Assembly: GCA_017558425.1 (NCBI GenBank) | Contig: JAFYVD010000011.1 | Coordinates: 1-7,425, forward strand | Source: Clostridia bacterium | GTDB taxonomy: Bacteria; Bacillota_A; Clostridia; RUG12999 | Direction: 5' to 3' | DNA length: 7,425 bases | Program-made: the position numbers and the translations under genes | Shown here: positions 1 through 6,013 of the stretch, piece by piece | Numbering within the stretch: position 1 is the first letter of the stretch | Layout of the letters: every line of letters begins with the position of its first letter | The notes under the pieces: model-generated | Databases searched by the model: none | Told to the model about the DNA's origin: nothing | Seen by the model: the letters and a program-made list of their open reading frames with translations, nothing else

Positions 1-293
1 AGAAAACAGGTAAAATCCTCCTCGCAAGTGACGCTTGTGACAGAGGTTCAATCCTTAAAGAATTCGCAGCTAACATCTCCGAACTCGCATTCGATTACCT
101 CGATGCACCTCCGGTTGTTGTTGGTTCCAGAAACTGGATTACACCTGCATACGAACTCGAAGAACACTTCTTCCCGCAGGCTGACTGGATTATCGATGCA
201 ATTCACGAAAGAATCGCACCCATCCCCGGCTACACAGCAAGAAGAAACTTCACAGACGCTGAAAAACTCAGAAGAGCAAAAGCAGGCGTATAA
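1..293 (+). CDS. C-terminal part of a thiamine-diphosphate-dependent 2-oxoacid dehydrogenase (E1 beta / transketolase C-terminal domain)
   Basis: Only the last 96 codons are present, read in the frame that starts at base 3 and stops at TAA 291-293; the 5' end lies outside the window. The fragment resembles the transketolase C-terminal domain as found in E1-beta subunits of branched-chain 2-oxoacid or pyruvate dehydrogenases. It has a beta-strand GKILLAS, then DACDRGS, the helix segment AFDYLDAPP, then [16 protein letters not shown] and a final helix around [10 protein letters not shown]. In such enzymes this domain shapes the dimer interface and helps bind the partner subunit. The stretch after AFDYLDAPP (GSRNWITPA) differs from classical PdhB/BkdB, so I favour a clostridial paralogue of unassigned substrate. 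The C-terminus is basic (RRAKAGV). A bidirectional terminator follows directly. Family assignment is moderately sure; substrate is unknown. Confidence 0.65.
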   Translation, partial: KTGKILLASDACDRGSILKEFAANISELAFDYLDAPPVVVGSRNWITPAYELEEHFFPQADWIIDAIHERIAPIPGYTARRNFTDAEKLRRAKAGV

Positions 294-304
294 TAAAAGA
301 AATG

Positions 305-334
305 AAAAAGCACCCCGATGGGGTGCTTTTTTTT
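305..334. terminator. Bidirectional intrinsic terminator between converging genes
   Basis: A perfect 7-bp GC-rich stem, GCACCCC (310-316) with GGGGTGC (320-326), has a 3-base loop. It is extended by an A run on the left (305-309) and an eight-T run on the right (327-334). On the plus strand it ends the dehydrogenase gene 16 bases after its stop codon. On the minus strand the left A run reads as five T residues, so it can also stop transcription coming from the micro-ORF. Confidence 0.93.
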
Positions 335-344
335 AGGTAGTTGT

Positions 345-360
345 GTCGGTTAGTCGGTTA
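345..360. repeat. Perfect 8-bp tandem duplication carrying both alternative stop codons
   Basis: GTCGGTTA occurs twice in a row on the plus strand (345-352 and 353-360). On the minus strand each copy contains a TAA: 360-358 stops the micro-ORF in its written frame and 352-350 stops the -1 frame. Because the unit is eight bases long, the two stops fall in different frames. Confidence 0.7.
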
Positions 361-459
361 TATACAGTTCCTCGGTTTTTTTTGTGCATCCTGAAGAATT
401 TTAATTGCATCTGTGATGGCGTTGAATAAAATATAATACATTTTTTTATAATTTTTCAT
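358..459 (-). CDS. Micro-ORF, 33 codons as read; -1 frame after an A8 run gives a 36-residue family-like protein
   Basis: The minus-strand ATG at 459-457 follows an AAAAGGAG ribosome binding site by seven bases, the best start signal in the intergenic region. As written it encodes 33 residues beginning MKNYKKMYYILFNAITDAI, continuing KILQDAQKK and ending PRNCI. The core (MYY.LFNAITDAI..LQ.AQ) matches a group of very small hypothetical proteins I recall from Firmicute genomes, which usually continue Thr-Glu-Glu-Leu-Tyr-Ile. Here the codons CAA AAA AAA lie on eight A residues. Read one base back, the same DNA gives TEELYITD and stops at TAA 352-350. The intended product is therefore probably 36 residues (350-459 with a shift). 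It is likely an amphipathic helix; there is no membrane segment and no known function. It sits downstream of a structured RNA with a terminator between them. The ORF is likely real; family resemblance is from memory. Confidence 0.62.
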   Translation of the reverse strand: MKNYKKMYYILFNAITDAIKILQDAQKKPRNCI

Positions 460-466
460 GGTTTAT

Positions 467-474
467 CTCCTTTT
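467..474 (-). promoter_or_regulatory. Ribosome binding site of the micro-ORF
   Basis: AAAAGGAG reads on the minus strand, and its last G lies seven bases before the ATG at 459. It matches the 16S anti-Shine-Dalgarno well. It is the main reason to treat this tiny ORF as translated, and it fixes the start at 459 rather than the internal ATG at codon 7. Confidence 0.75.
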
Positions 475-481
475 CATTTCC

Positions 482-524
482 GGACCGTCCGGGAGGCCGG
501 TCCCCACATATGATTTGTTTGTGG
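482..524 (-). promoter_or_regulatory. Two adjacent hairpins in the leader just upstream of the micro-ORF
   Basis: Minus-strand RNA can form CCACA/TGTGG (524-520 with 508-504, 11-base loop). Next to it is a GC-rich hairpin, GGACCG/CGGTCC (503-498 with 487-482), extended inward by one mismatch and a CC/GG pair around a TCCC loop. No T run follows the second hairpin, so it is not an intrinsic terminator. It may act on translation, since the ribosome binding site starts eight bases further on, or on RNA stability. No known riboswitch consensus is recognised. Confidence 0.5.
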
Positions 525-527
525 CAT

Positions 528-555
528 AAAAAATGCGCCGACCGGAGCCGACGCA
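528..555 (-). terminator. Intrinsic terminator after the structured RNA
   Basis: On the minus strand TGCGTCGGC (555-547) pairs with GTCGGCGCA (542-534), nine pairs including two G-U, around a TCCG tetraloop of the stable C(UNCG)G type. Six T residues follow (533-528). It lies about 20 bases after the closing stem of the RNA and before the micro-ORF. Its 5' arm is shared with an alternative hairpin at 544-570, so the two cannot form together. Confidence 0.85.
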
Positions 556-570
556 GAAAAACGTCGCTCC
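544..570 (-). promoter_or_regulatory. Alternative hairpin competing with the terminator (antiterminator candidate)
   Basis: On the minus strand GGAGCGACG (570-562) pairs with CGTCGGCTCC (553-544): nine pairs with one bulged G around an eight-base loop TTTTTCTG. The 3' arm covers most of the 5' arm and loop of the terminator at 528-555, so formation of one excludes the other. This is the geometry of an attenuator. Because it is transcribed first, it would favour read-through unless something sequesters its 5' arm. Confidence 0.5.
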
Positions 571-575
571 ATAGT

Positions 576-755
576 TGCAACACAAACCATATTCAACGGA
601 AGATGAAACCATCTTACTATAACAAACACGGTTTAGAGCAGGCGTTTTTACCTATTCAAAGTGTTTGTTATATAATATTTTAGAAAAGGGTATAGTTATC
701 CCTTGGTAGTTATCATCTCCGTTTCAACAGCTTATTCAGTTGGGTTTGTGTTGCA
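576..755 (-). ncRNA. Structured RNA of about 180 nt with long-range closing stem; 6S-like candidate or regulatory leader
   Basis: The predicted transcript starts near 755, seven to eight bases after a consensus -10 box. Its first 13 bases (755-743, TGCAACACAAACC) pair perfectly with its last 13 (588-576). An inner arm pairs 672-661 (TATAACAAACAC) with 629-618 without a mismatch, 12 bp. Other local helices are AAGGG/CCCTT (704-700 with 690-686), AGATG/CATCT around GTTT (614-610 with 605-601), a weak CAAC/GTTG (742-739 with 728-725) and ACGGA/TCCGT (722-718 with 600-596). A terminated, roughly 180-nt RNA with closing stem, large central bubble holding a small hairpin in its 3' strand, and terminal arm is the layout of 6S RNA, which binds sigma-A RNA polymerase. 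However, I do not recognise conserved 6S sequence, and the attenuator-like elements downstream also fit a cis-acting leader for the micro-ORF. That it is a structured RNA is likely; its name is not settled. Confidence 0.68.
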
Positions 756-761
756 TATATA

Positions 762-790
762 ATTATATCACCTTATTTTACATTTTGCAA
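762..790 (-). promoter_or_regulatory. Sigma-A type promoter of the structured RNA
   Basis: The minus strand has TTGCAA (790-785) as the -35 element, a spacer of exactly 17 bases (784-768) and a perfect TATAAT -10 element (767-762). A start at 755 or 754 coincides with the first base of the 13-bp closing stem. The promoter begins 25 bases after the terminator that closes the queA transcript, so the RNA is an independent transcription unit. Confidence 0.85.
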
Positions 791-815
791 CAGTTTTCTT
801 TCGCCAAATTTCGAC

Positions 816-852
816 AAAAAAACCTCCCTAAGACCAACCGCCGTAAGGGAGG
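816..852 (-). terminator. Intrinsic terminator of the rqcH-queA transcript
   Basis: On the minus strand CCTCCCT (852-846) pairs with AGGGAGG (829-823) over a 16-base loop, and seven T residues follow (822-816). It lies about 57 bases after the queA stop codon. The same stem is one half of the double-hairpin element at 823-878. Confidence 0.85.
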
Positions 853-878
853 GGAGTTGCGTAGCAAACTCGGAGGGA
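823..878 (-). repeat. REP-like palindromic element: CCCTCC box, short hairpin, then terminator stem
   Basis: In minus-strand order there is a CCCTCC box (877-872), a hairpin GAGTTTGC-TAC-GCAACTC (871-854, one bulged T), then CCTCCCT...AGGGAGG (852-823). The two CCCTCC-type boxes can each pair with the single GGGAGG, giving alternative folds. I recall elements of this layout scattered between genes in gut Clostridia, but only one copy is visible here, so dispersal is an inference. The 30 bases from 879 to the queA stop codon are AT-rich with no visible signal. Confidence 0.5.
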
Positions 879-908
879 TTGTAATTATAAAAGAAAAATA
901 TATTTTTA

Positions 909-1934
909 TTATTCTATAAACATAGCGTCGCCAAAACTGAAGAATCTATATCTTTCTTCCACCGCCTGACGGTATGCCTCCATTGTAAGGTCGTAGCCGG
1001 CGAGCGCCGAAACCAGCATAATAAGCGTGGATTTGGGCAAATGGAAGTTGGTGATGAGTGCGTCTATCATTTTGAATTTATATCCCGGATAAATGAAAAT
1101 GCTGGTATCATCACTTTTGGCGGGAAGAATTCCATTTTCGTCCGTTGCAGATTCGAGGGTTCTGCAAGAGGTTGTGCCAACGGCAATAACTCGTCCGCCT
1201 TCTGCTTTGGTTTTATTTACAGCCTCGGCAGTTTCGGGAGGAATGGAATACCATTCGCTGTGCATATCGTGTTCTTCAATTTCGTCCACCTTAACGGGTC
1301 GGAAAGTGCCAAGCCCGACATGAAGGGTTATGTACGCCACTTTTACCCCCATTTCCTCAATTTCCGAAAGGAGCTCTTTTGTGAAATGAAGCCCTGCAGT
1401 AGGAGCAGCAGCGCTGCCGTCATATTTGGCATAAACAGTCTGGTAGCGTTCACGGTCTTCAAGCCTTTCAGTTATATAGTGGGGGAGGGGCATTTCGCCA
1501 AGCTTGTCCAGAACATTTTCAAAAAGACCTTCATATTCAAACTCCACAATACGGCTGCCTGTTTCCAGAACTTCCACAACATTGGCGATTAGTTCGCCAT
1601 TACCAAACACAACTCTGTGACCGAGTTTTAGCTTTTTACCAGGTTTTACAATGGTTTCCCATCTGGTTGTGGAAAGGCGGTTTAAAAGCAGAAATTCAAT
1701 GCTTCTGCCACTGTCTTCACGATATCCGTAAAGACGTGCAGGAATAACCCTTGTGTTGTTCAGCACAAGGCAATCGCCTTTTTTCAGATGCTGTTTTATG
1801 CTTTTAAAACTGTCGTGGGTTACGGAATTGTTTTCACGATTTACCACCATAAGCCTTGATGCAGTTCTGTCCGCAAGCGGAGTCTGTGCTATCAGCTCCT
1901 GAGGGAGGTCATAATCAAAAATACTGAGTTTCAT
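909..1934 (-). CDS. queA: S-adenosylmethionine:tRNA ribosyltransferase-isomerase QueA
   Basis: QueA transfers and isomerises the ribosyl group of S-adenosylmethionine onto 7-aminomethyl-7-deazaguanine in tRNA, making epoxyqueuosine at wobble position 34 of GUN-anticodon tRNAs; it is cytosolic. The 341-residue length is normal. Family signatures are visible: FDYDLP near the N-terminus, [13 protein letters not shown] (57-69), the block [14 protein letters not shown] (172-185), [11 protein letters not shown] (204-214), [10 protein letters not shown] (252-261), [16 protein letters not shown] (295-310) and the C-terminal [12 protein letters not shown] (329-340). The ATG overlaps the last bases of rqcH (ATGA at 1934-1931), which points to translational coupling and a shared transcript. 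The transcript ends at the terminator at 816-852. No other queuosine gene such as tgt or queG is in the window. Identification is secure. Confidence 0.98.
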   Translation of the reverse strand: MKLSIFDYDLPQELIAQTPLADRTASRLMVVNRENNSVTHDSFKSIKQHLKKGDCLVLNNTRVIPARLYGYREDSGRSIEFLLLNRLSTTRWETIVKPGKKLKLGHRVVFGNGELIANVVEVLETGSRIVEFEYEGLFENVLDKLGEMPLPHYITERLEDRERYQTVYAKYDGSAAAPTAGLHFTKELLSEIEEMGVKVAYITLHVGLGTFRPVKVDEIEEHDMHSEWYSIPPETAEAVNKTKAEGGRVIAVGTTSCRTLESATDENGILPAKSDDTSIFIYPGYKFKMIDALITNFHLPKSTLIMLVSALAGYDLTMEAYRQAVEERYRFFSFGDAMFIE

Positions 1935-3682
1935 ATCTTCTTCAGTTCCTTTATTTTCGCTTCGTCGGGAGTGACGTAAGCTGTTTTATAATCAACATAT
2001 ATCACCATACCGGCTTTTGCTCCGGCAGGTTTTTTCACATTTTTAATCAGGGTATAGTCCACGGGCACATTCTCCGAACCACGCGCCTTTGAATAATATG
2101 CCGCAAGCATTGCCGCCTCGGTCATAGTGGAATCGGGTACGGGTTTGCCGCCTGTAACAATAACAGTGTGTGAACCGGGAAGGGTTTTGGTGTGGAACCA
2201 TACATCGCTGTTTGACGCCATTTTAAGCGTGAGGTGGTCATTTTGTTTGTTGTTTTTGCCCACCAGAATTTCAAATCCGTCGCTGCTGATAAATTTATCG
2301 GGACTACTTGGCTTTTCCTTTTGTTTGCCGCTTGCCTTTGCCCGTTTCAGATATCCTTCCGAGACAAGCTCGGATTTTATTTCGGACAGTTCCTTTAAGT
2401 TTTCGCAGTTTTCCAGCGACATCTGTACACTCTTTAAATATTCAATGTCTGCCATGGATTTTTCAAGTTGCTCGGTGGCATATATTTCGGTGTTTTTCAG
2501 TTTGTTATATCTGGCATAATATTTCTGTGCATTTTCCGAAGGAATCAGTTCCGTTTCCAGCGGAATTGTAATTTCCTCCAGATTTTCACTGTAGAAATTC
2601 TCTGTGACAAGTTGTCTGTCGCCCTTTTGAATTTTATAAATATTTGCGGTAATTATATCGCCGTAAAGGCGGTATTTATCTTTTTTTGCAGATTTTCGGA
2701 TGTCCTCGTGCTGAATCATTGCCTTTCGGGCACAGCGTTCAATAAGATTTGTGACAATCTTCATAATGTCGCCGCTTTGCTGAGCCATTCTGCCGCGAAG
2801 TTCTTTATCAAGATAAAAGGATTCCACCACAGCTGCAATTGATTCAACCCGTTCAAAGGGAAGTTGTTTTATCTCGATTGCCGCAAAATCTGCAGGGTTT
2901 CCCGATTTATCTAAAATCAGACCGGGGGTGAAATTTTCGGATTTTATCTTCTCGAAAATTTCCCAAAGATTCTCGGCAATACATTCCAACATAGGAATAG
3001 TAAGCTCGCCCGCAAAGGCATCTGTGTTGCCAATTGCACGATAAATCGGTTCTCTTGCCATAAGAGGGCTGAAACCTGCAAAACTTTCGAGAATAAATTT
3101 ATCGACCTTTTGTTCTTTGGGACAGGACAGAATAATCTGACGCACCTGTTCTTTTTCTGCAGAAAGAAGAGAAATTTTATTCTGCGGAGGCGGTGATTGA
3201 TATTCCTGACCGGGAAGTACCGTTCTCACAGAACTTACAGAGCCGTCAACCAGCCTTGTACAGTCGGAAATTCGGTTTTTGTCGTCAACGAAAATTATAT
3301 TGCTATGTCTGCCCATCAGCTCGACTATAAGCCGTTTTTCTGTCAGGTCGCCAAGCTCTGTGCGGCTTTCAAAAGTGAATTCCACAATTCTTTCCATATC
3401 GGGTTGGGATACCGAAAGTATCCTGCCACCCGTGAGATGTTTGCGAAGAAGCATACAAAACATAGGCGGATTCTGCGGATATTCTCTTGTCTGTTCGGTC
3501 AGGCTGATTCTGGGCATAGACGGATTGCTGCTGAGAAAAAGTCTGTAATTTTTGCCAAGACTGCGGACAGCCATAACAATACTGTCCCTGTCGGGCATAT
3601 ATATTTTATCAACTCTGCCGCCCGCAAGCAAGCTTTGCAGCTCTTTCGCAAGGCAACTGATAACAACACCGTCGAATGCCAT
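1931..3682 (-). CDS. rqcH: Ribosome quality control protein RqcH (NEMF/Rqc2 homologue, NFACT family)
   Basis: RqcH binds stalled 50S subunits that carry peptidyl-tRNA and recruits alanyl-tRNA to add C-terminal poly-alanine tails as degradation tags. Older annotations call it fibronectin-binding protein A. The 583-residue protein has the family layout: NFACT-N domain (1 to about 190, starting [15 protein letters not shown], with [10 protein letters not shown] at 121-130), a helix-hairpin-helix/linker region (about 190-300), a long charged helical region likely to be coiled coil (about 300-330 and 385-450), and the NFACT-R domain (about 464-560, with [16 protein letters not shown] at 493-508). 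The Asp-Arg pair implicated in tRNA binding in Bacillus RqcH reads Glu97-Arg98 here. The start is supported by AAGGAG six bases upstream. The gene overlaps queA by four bases. Confidence 0.96.
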   Translation of the reverse strand: MAFDGVVISCLAKELQSLLAGGRVDKIYMPDRDSIVMAVRSLGKNYRLFLSSNPSMPRISLTEQTREYPQNPPMFCMLLRKHLTGGRILSVSQPDMERIVEFTFESRTELGDLTEKRLIVELMGRHSNIIFVDDKNRISDCTRLVDGSVSSVRTVLPGQEYQSPPPQNKISLLSAEKEQVRQIILSCPKEQKVDKFILESFAGFSPLMAREPIYRAIGNTDAFAGELTIPMLECIAENLWEIFEKIKSENFTPGLILDKSGNPADFAAIEIKQLPFERVESIAAVVESFYLDKELRGRMAQQSGDIMKIVTNLIERCARKAMIQHEDIRKSAKKDKYRLYGDIITANIYKIQKGDRQLVTENFYSENLEEITIPLETELIPSENAQKYYARYNKLKNTEIYATEQLEKSMADIEYLKSVQMSLENCENLKELSEIKSELVSEGYLKRAKASGKQKEKPSSPDKFISSDGFEILVGKNNKQNDHLTLKMASNSDVWFHTKTLPGSHTVIVTGGKPVPDSTMTEAAMLAAYYSKARGSENVPVDYTLIKNVKKPAGAKAGMVIYVDYKTAYVTPDEAKIKELKKI

Positions 3683-3701
3683 AGTTTTCTCCTTGTAAAT
3701 T

Positions 3702-3729
3702 AAATCCGCAGCAATGCTGCGGATTTTTT
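3702..3729. terminator. Perfect 11-bp hairpin between serA and rqcH, strongest as a plus-strand terminator
   Basis: AAATCCGCAGC (3702-3712) pairs perfectly with GCTGCGGATTT (3716-3726) around an AAT loop. On the plus strand six T residues run through its end (3724-3729). On the minus strand, where the genes lie, the tail is only ATTTAATTT, so termination after serA is probably partial. The hairpin starts just after the serA stop codon and ends seven bases before the rqcH ribosome binding site. It may let some read-through reach rqcH; no separate promoter for rqcH is evident in the 49-base gap. Confidence 0.7.
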
Positions 3730-3731
3730 AT

Positions 3732-4892
3732 TTAGATTAGTCGTACAGAAAGAACGTCTGCCATTCCCTCAATTTCTTTAATGATTTCTTCTGTAACATT
3801 ATCATCGGTATCAATAAGAGTAATTGCAAGCTCTTTCTTGGATTTATTGGTAAGATGTTCAATATTCATTTTTCTGTCAGCTAAAACGCCGGACAGAGTA
3901 GCGAGCATATTGGGCACATTTTTGTGAGCAACAAAAATTCTGTTTTTGGTAGTTCTGGGTTCTACGCAAGTGGGGAAGTTAACAGAATTTTTAACATTTC
4001 CGTTTTCAAGGAAATCTTTAAGCTGTTTCGCAGCCATTACTGCACAGTTATCTTCCGATTCGGGAGTGGAAGCACCGAGATGAGGAATTGCAACCACGCC
4101 GGGAACTCCAATCACTTTGTCGTCCGGGAAGTCTGTAACATAGCTTGCCACTTTGCCGCTTTCAAGAGCCGCAATAATATCGTCGGAATCTACAAGTTCG
4201 CCTCTTGCAAAGTTTAAAACTCTGAGTCCGTCTTTGGCTTTTGCAAGAAGGTCTTTGTTAATCATTCCTCTTGTATTGTCGTTAAGAGGAAGGTGAAGTG
4301 ATATGTAATCACATTTTGAAATCATATCTCCAAGGTCGTTAGCTTTTTCAACGTGTCTGGAAATGCCCCAAGCCGCTTCAACCGAAATGAACGGGTCATA
4401 ACCCATAACTTCCATTCCGAGGTGGTAAGCCGCATTTGCAACCATTACGCCGATTGCACCAAGACCAACAACACCAAGGGTTTTGCCGTAAATTTCCGGG
4501 CCTGCAAAATTGCTTTTGCCCTTTTCAACCAATTTACCAACAGCGTCGCCTTCGCCTTTCAAGGTTTTTGCCCAGTCAACTGCGTCTGTAACTTTTCTGG
4601 AAGCCAGAAGCAGACCTGCAATCGCAAGCTCTTTAACTGCGTTTGCATTAGCACCGGGAGTGTTGAAAACAACAATACCTTTTTCGCTGCATTTGTCTAT
4701 CGGAATATTATTAACACCCGCACCTGCCCTTGCAACGCCTTTAACGCTTGCAGGAATATCCATTTCGTGCATATTGAAGCTACGCAGGATAATGGCATCG
4801 GGATTTTCTATATTGTCGGCAATTTCATAGCCTTCACCAAGTTTATCTGTGCCGATTTTTGCAATTTTATTAAGTGTCTGAACTTTAAACAT
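3732..4892 (-). CDS. serA: D-3-phosphoglycerate dehydrogenase with C-terminal ACT domain
   Basis: It catalyses the first step of serine synthesis, NAD-dependent oxidation of 3-phosphoglycerate to 3-phosphohydroxypyruvate. The 386 residues form the short ACT-bearing type. The substrate-domain segment runs VARAGAGVNNIPIDKCSEKG (53-72). The Rossmann motif is GLGAIG (143-148) with Asp166 after the second strand, and the catalytic arginine is in NFARGELVD (Arg230). The catalytic histidine is in IPHLGAST (His271). The ACT domain spans about 318-386, where serine usually acts as feedback inhibitor. The region that carries the catalytic Glu in E. coli (FPTEP) reads TDFPDDK here, so Asp seems to replace Glu; I recall TDFP as usual in clostridial relatives. 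The start follows a GGGAGG site. It lies 12 bases after serC, the next enzyme in the pathway. Confidence 0.96.
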   Translation of the reverse strand: MFKVQTLNKIAKIGTDKLGEGYEIADNIENPDAIILRSFNMHEMDIPASVKGVARAGAGVNNIPIDKCSEKGIVVFNTPGANANAVKELAIAGLLLASRKVTDAVDWAKTLKGEGDAVGKLVEKGKSNFAGPEIYGKTLGVVGLGAIGVMVANAAYHLGMEVMGYDPFISVEAAWGISRHVEKANDLGDMISKCDYISLHLPLNDNTRGMINKDLLAKAKDGLRVLNFARGELVDSDDIIAALESGKVASYVTDFPDDKVIGVPGVVAIPHLGASTPESEDNCAVMAAKQLKDFLENGNVKNSVNFPTCVEPRTTKNRIFVAHKNVPNMLATLSGVLADRKMNIEHLTNKSKKELAITLIDTDDNVTEEIIKEIEGMADVLSVRLI

Positions 4893-4904
4893 TTTTACCT
4901 CCCA

Positions 4905-5984
4905 TTACTTGTTTTCTGCTTCGAATTTTTTCATGAATTCAACAAGTTTCTCTACACCTTCGGTGGGCATAGCATTATAAATGGATGCTCTCATACCGCC
5001 AACACTTCTGTGACCTTTCAGGTTTTTGAAGCCTGCTGCATCTGCTTCTTTGCAGAATTTTTTGTCGAGCTCTTCGTCGCCTGTTACAAAAGTAACATTC
5101 ATCATAGAGCGGTATTCTTTGTCTGCACCGGGTTTGAAAAGCTCGGAAGAATCGAGGTAGTTATAAAGCAATGCTGCTTTTTCTTCGTTGATTTTCTTCA
5201 TAGCCTCAAGTCCGCCAAGACCTAAAATCCATTTATAAACAAGACCTGCAACATAAATTGCATAGCAAGGAGGAGTGTTATACATAGAATCGTTTTCCGC
5301 CATTGTCTGCCAGTTAAGCATTGTGGGAGTTTCGGGGCGAGCATTGCCCAAAAGGTCTTCTCTCACGATAACAACTGTAAGACCTGCCGGAGCCATATTC
5401 TTCTGTGCCCCTGCATAAATCACGCCGAATTTTGATACATCAACCGGTTCGGAAATGATGCAGGAAGACATATCGGCAACTAAAATTTTGTCGCCAACGT
5501 CGGGAATTTCGGGATATTTTGTACCGAAAATAGTGTTATTATAGCAAACATGAACATAGTCCGCATCCGCGCGAACCATATCGGGTGTAATTTTCGGTAT
5601 GTACGCAAAAGTTCTGTCTTTAGAAGATGCAATACATTTCGCATCCCCGTATTTCTGAGCTTCTTCATATGCTTTTTTCGAGAACTGACCCGATACAACA
5701 TAATCCGCTTTGCCCGAAACCATAAGGTTTAAGGGAACTGCTGCGAACTGAGTTGAAGCACCGCCCTGAAGGAAGAGCACCTTATAGTTATCAGGTATAC
5801 TCATCAAAGTGCGGAGGTCTTTCTCTGCCTCTTTTATGATTGCATCATAAACTGCAGAACGGTGACTCATCTCCATTACCGACATTCCACTGCCGCCATA
5901 ATTTGTCATCTCTTCCGCGCACTGCTCGAGCACCGGAAGTGGTAACATGGAAGGACCTGCTGAAAAATTAAATACTCTCTTCAT
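4905..5984 (-). CDS. serC: Phosphoserine aminotransferase
   Basis: SerC is a pyridoxal-phosphate enzyme that transfers an amino group from glutamate to 3-phosphohydroxypyruvate, giving O-phosphoserine; it can also serve pyridoxine synthesis in some bacteria. The 359-residue length is normal. The N-terminus FNFSAGPSMLP (5-15) is the family signature, followed by EMSHRS (38-43), the phosphate-binding FLQGGASTQF (71-80), Asp171 in VADMSS and the Schiff-base lysine Lys195 in GAQKN. The C-terminal GHRSVGGMRASIYNA (324-338) holds substrate-binding arginine and histidine residues. The cofactor-stacking aromatic, Trp102 in E. coli, appears to be Phe101 here (SGQFS). The start is supported by AAAGGAG nine bases upstream. 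It sits between iscU and serA in what looks like one operon. Phosphoserine phosphatase is not in the window. Confidence 0.97.
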   Translation of the reverse strand: MKRVFNFSAGPSMLPLPVLEQCAEEMTNYGGSGMSVMEMSHRSAVYDAIIKEAEKDLRTLMSIPDNYKVLFLQGGASTQFAAVPLNLMVSGKADYVVSGQFSKKAYEEAQKYGDAKCIASSKDRTFAYIPKITPDMVRADADYVHVCYNNTIFGTKYPEIPDVGDKILVADMSSCIISEPVDVSKFGVIYAGAQKNMAPAGLTVVIVREDLLGNARPETPTMLNWQTMAENDSMYNTPPCYAIYVAGLVYKWILGLGGLEAMKKINEEKAALLYNYLDSSELFKPGADKEYRSMMNVTFVTGDEELDKKFCKEADAAGFKNLKGHRSVGGMRASIYNAMPTEGVEKLVEFMKKFEAENK

Positions 5985-6013
5985 TTTATACTCTCCTTTA
6001 ATATAAAATTTAC

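Noticed and set aside
28..336. 102-codon plus-strand ORF at the left edge
   Set aside because: It is out of frame with the dehydrogenase fragment that ends at 293, gives a low-complexity Ser/Thr-rich protein, and runs into the terminator hairpin.
358..459. Type I toxin with antisense RNA
   Set aside because: The peptide lacks the hydrophobic membrane segment of such toxins, and no promoter for an opposing RNA is evident over it.
576..755. Firm naming of the structured RNA as 6S RNA (ssrS)
   Set aside because: Size, closing stem and promoter fit, but I could not recognise conserved central-bubble sequence, and several local hairpins are more than the simple 6S rod needs. It is kept as a hypothesis only.
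576..755. The repeated AACACAAACC / AACAAACAC segments as a CRISPR-like or direct-repeat array
   Set aside because: They are arms of two nested stems, differ in sequence, and have no regular spacing or spacers.
1041..1592. 183-codon plus-strand ORF inside queA
   Set aside because: It is a mirror frame of conserved queA codons, with no ribosome binding site and no family resemblance.
4353..5225. 290-codon plus-strand ORF antisense to serA and serC
   Set aside because: It spans the junction of two clearly conserved genes on the other strand, is rich in Cys, Phe and Asn as expected from reverse-complemented coding DNA, and has no recognisable domain.
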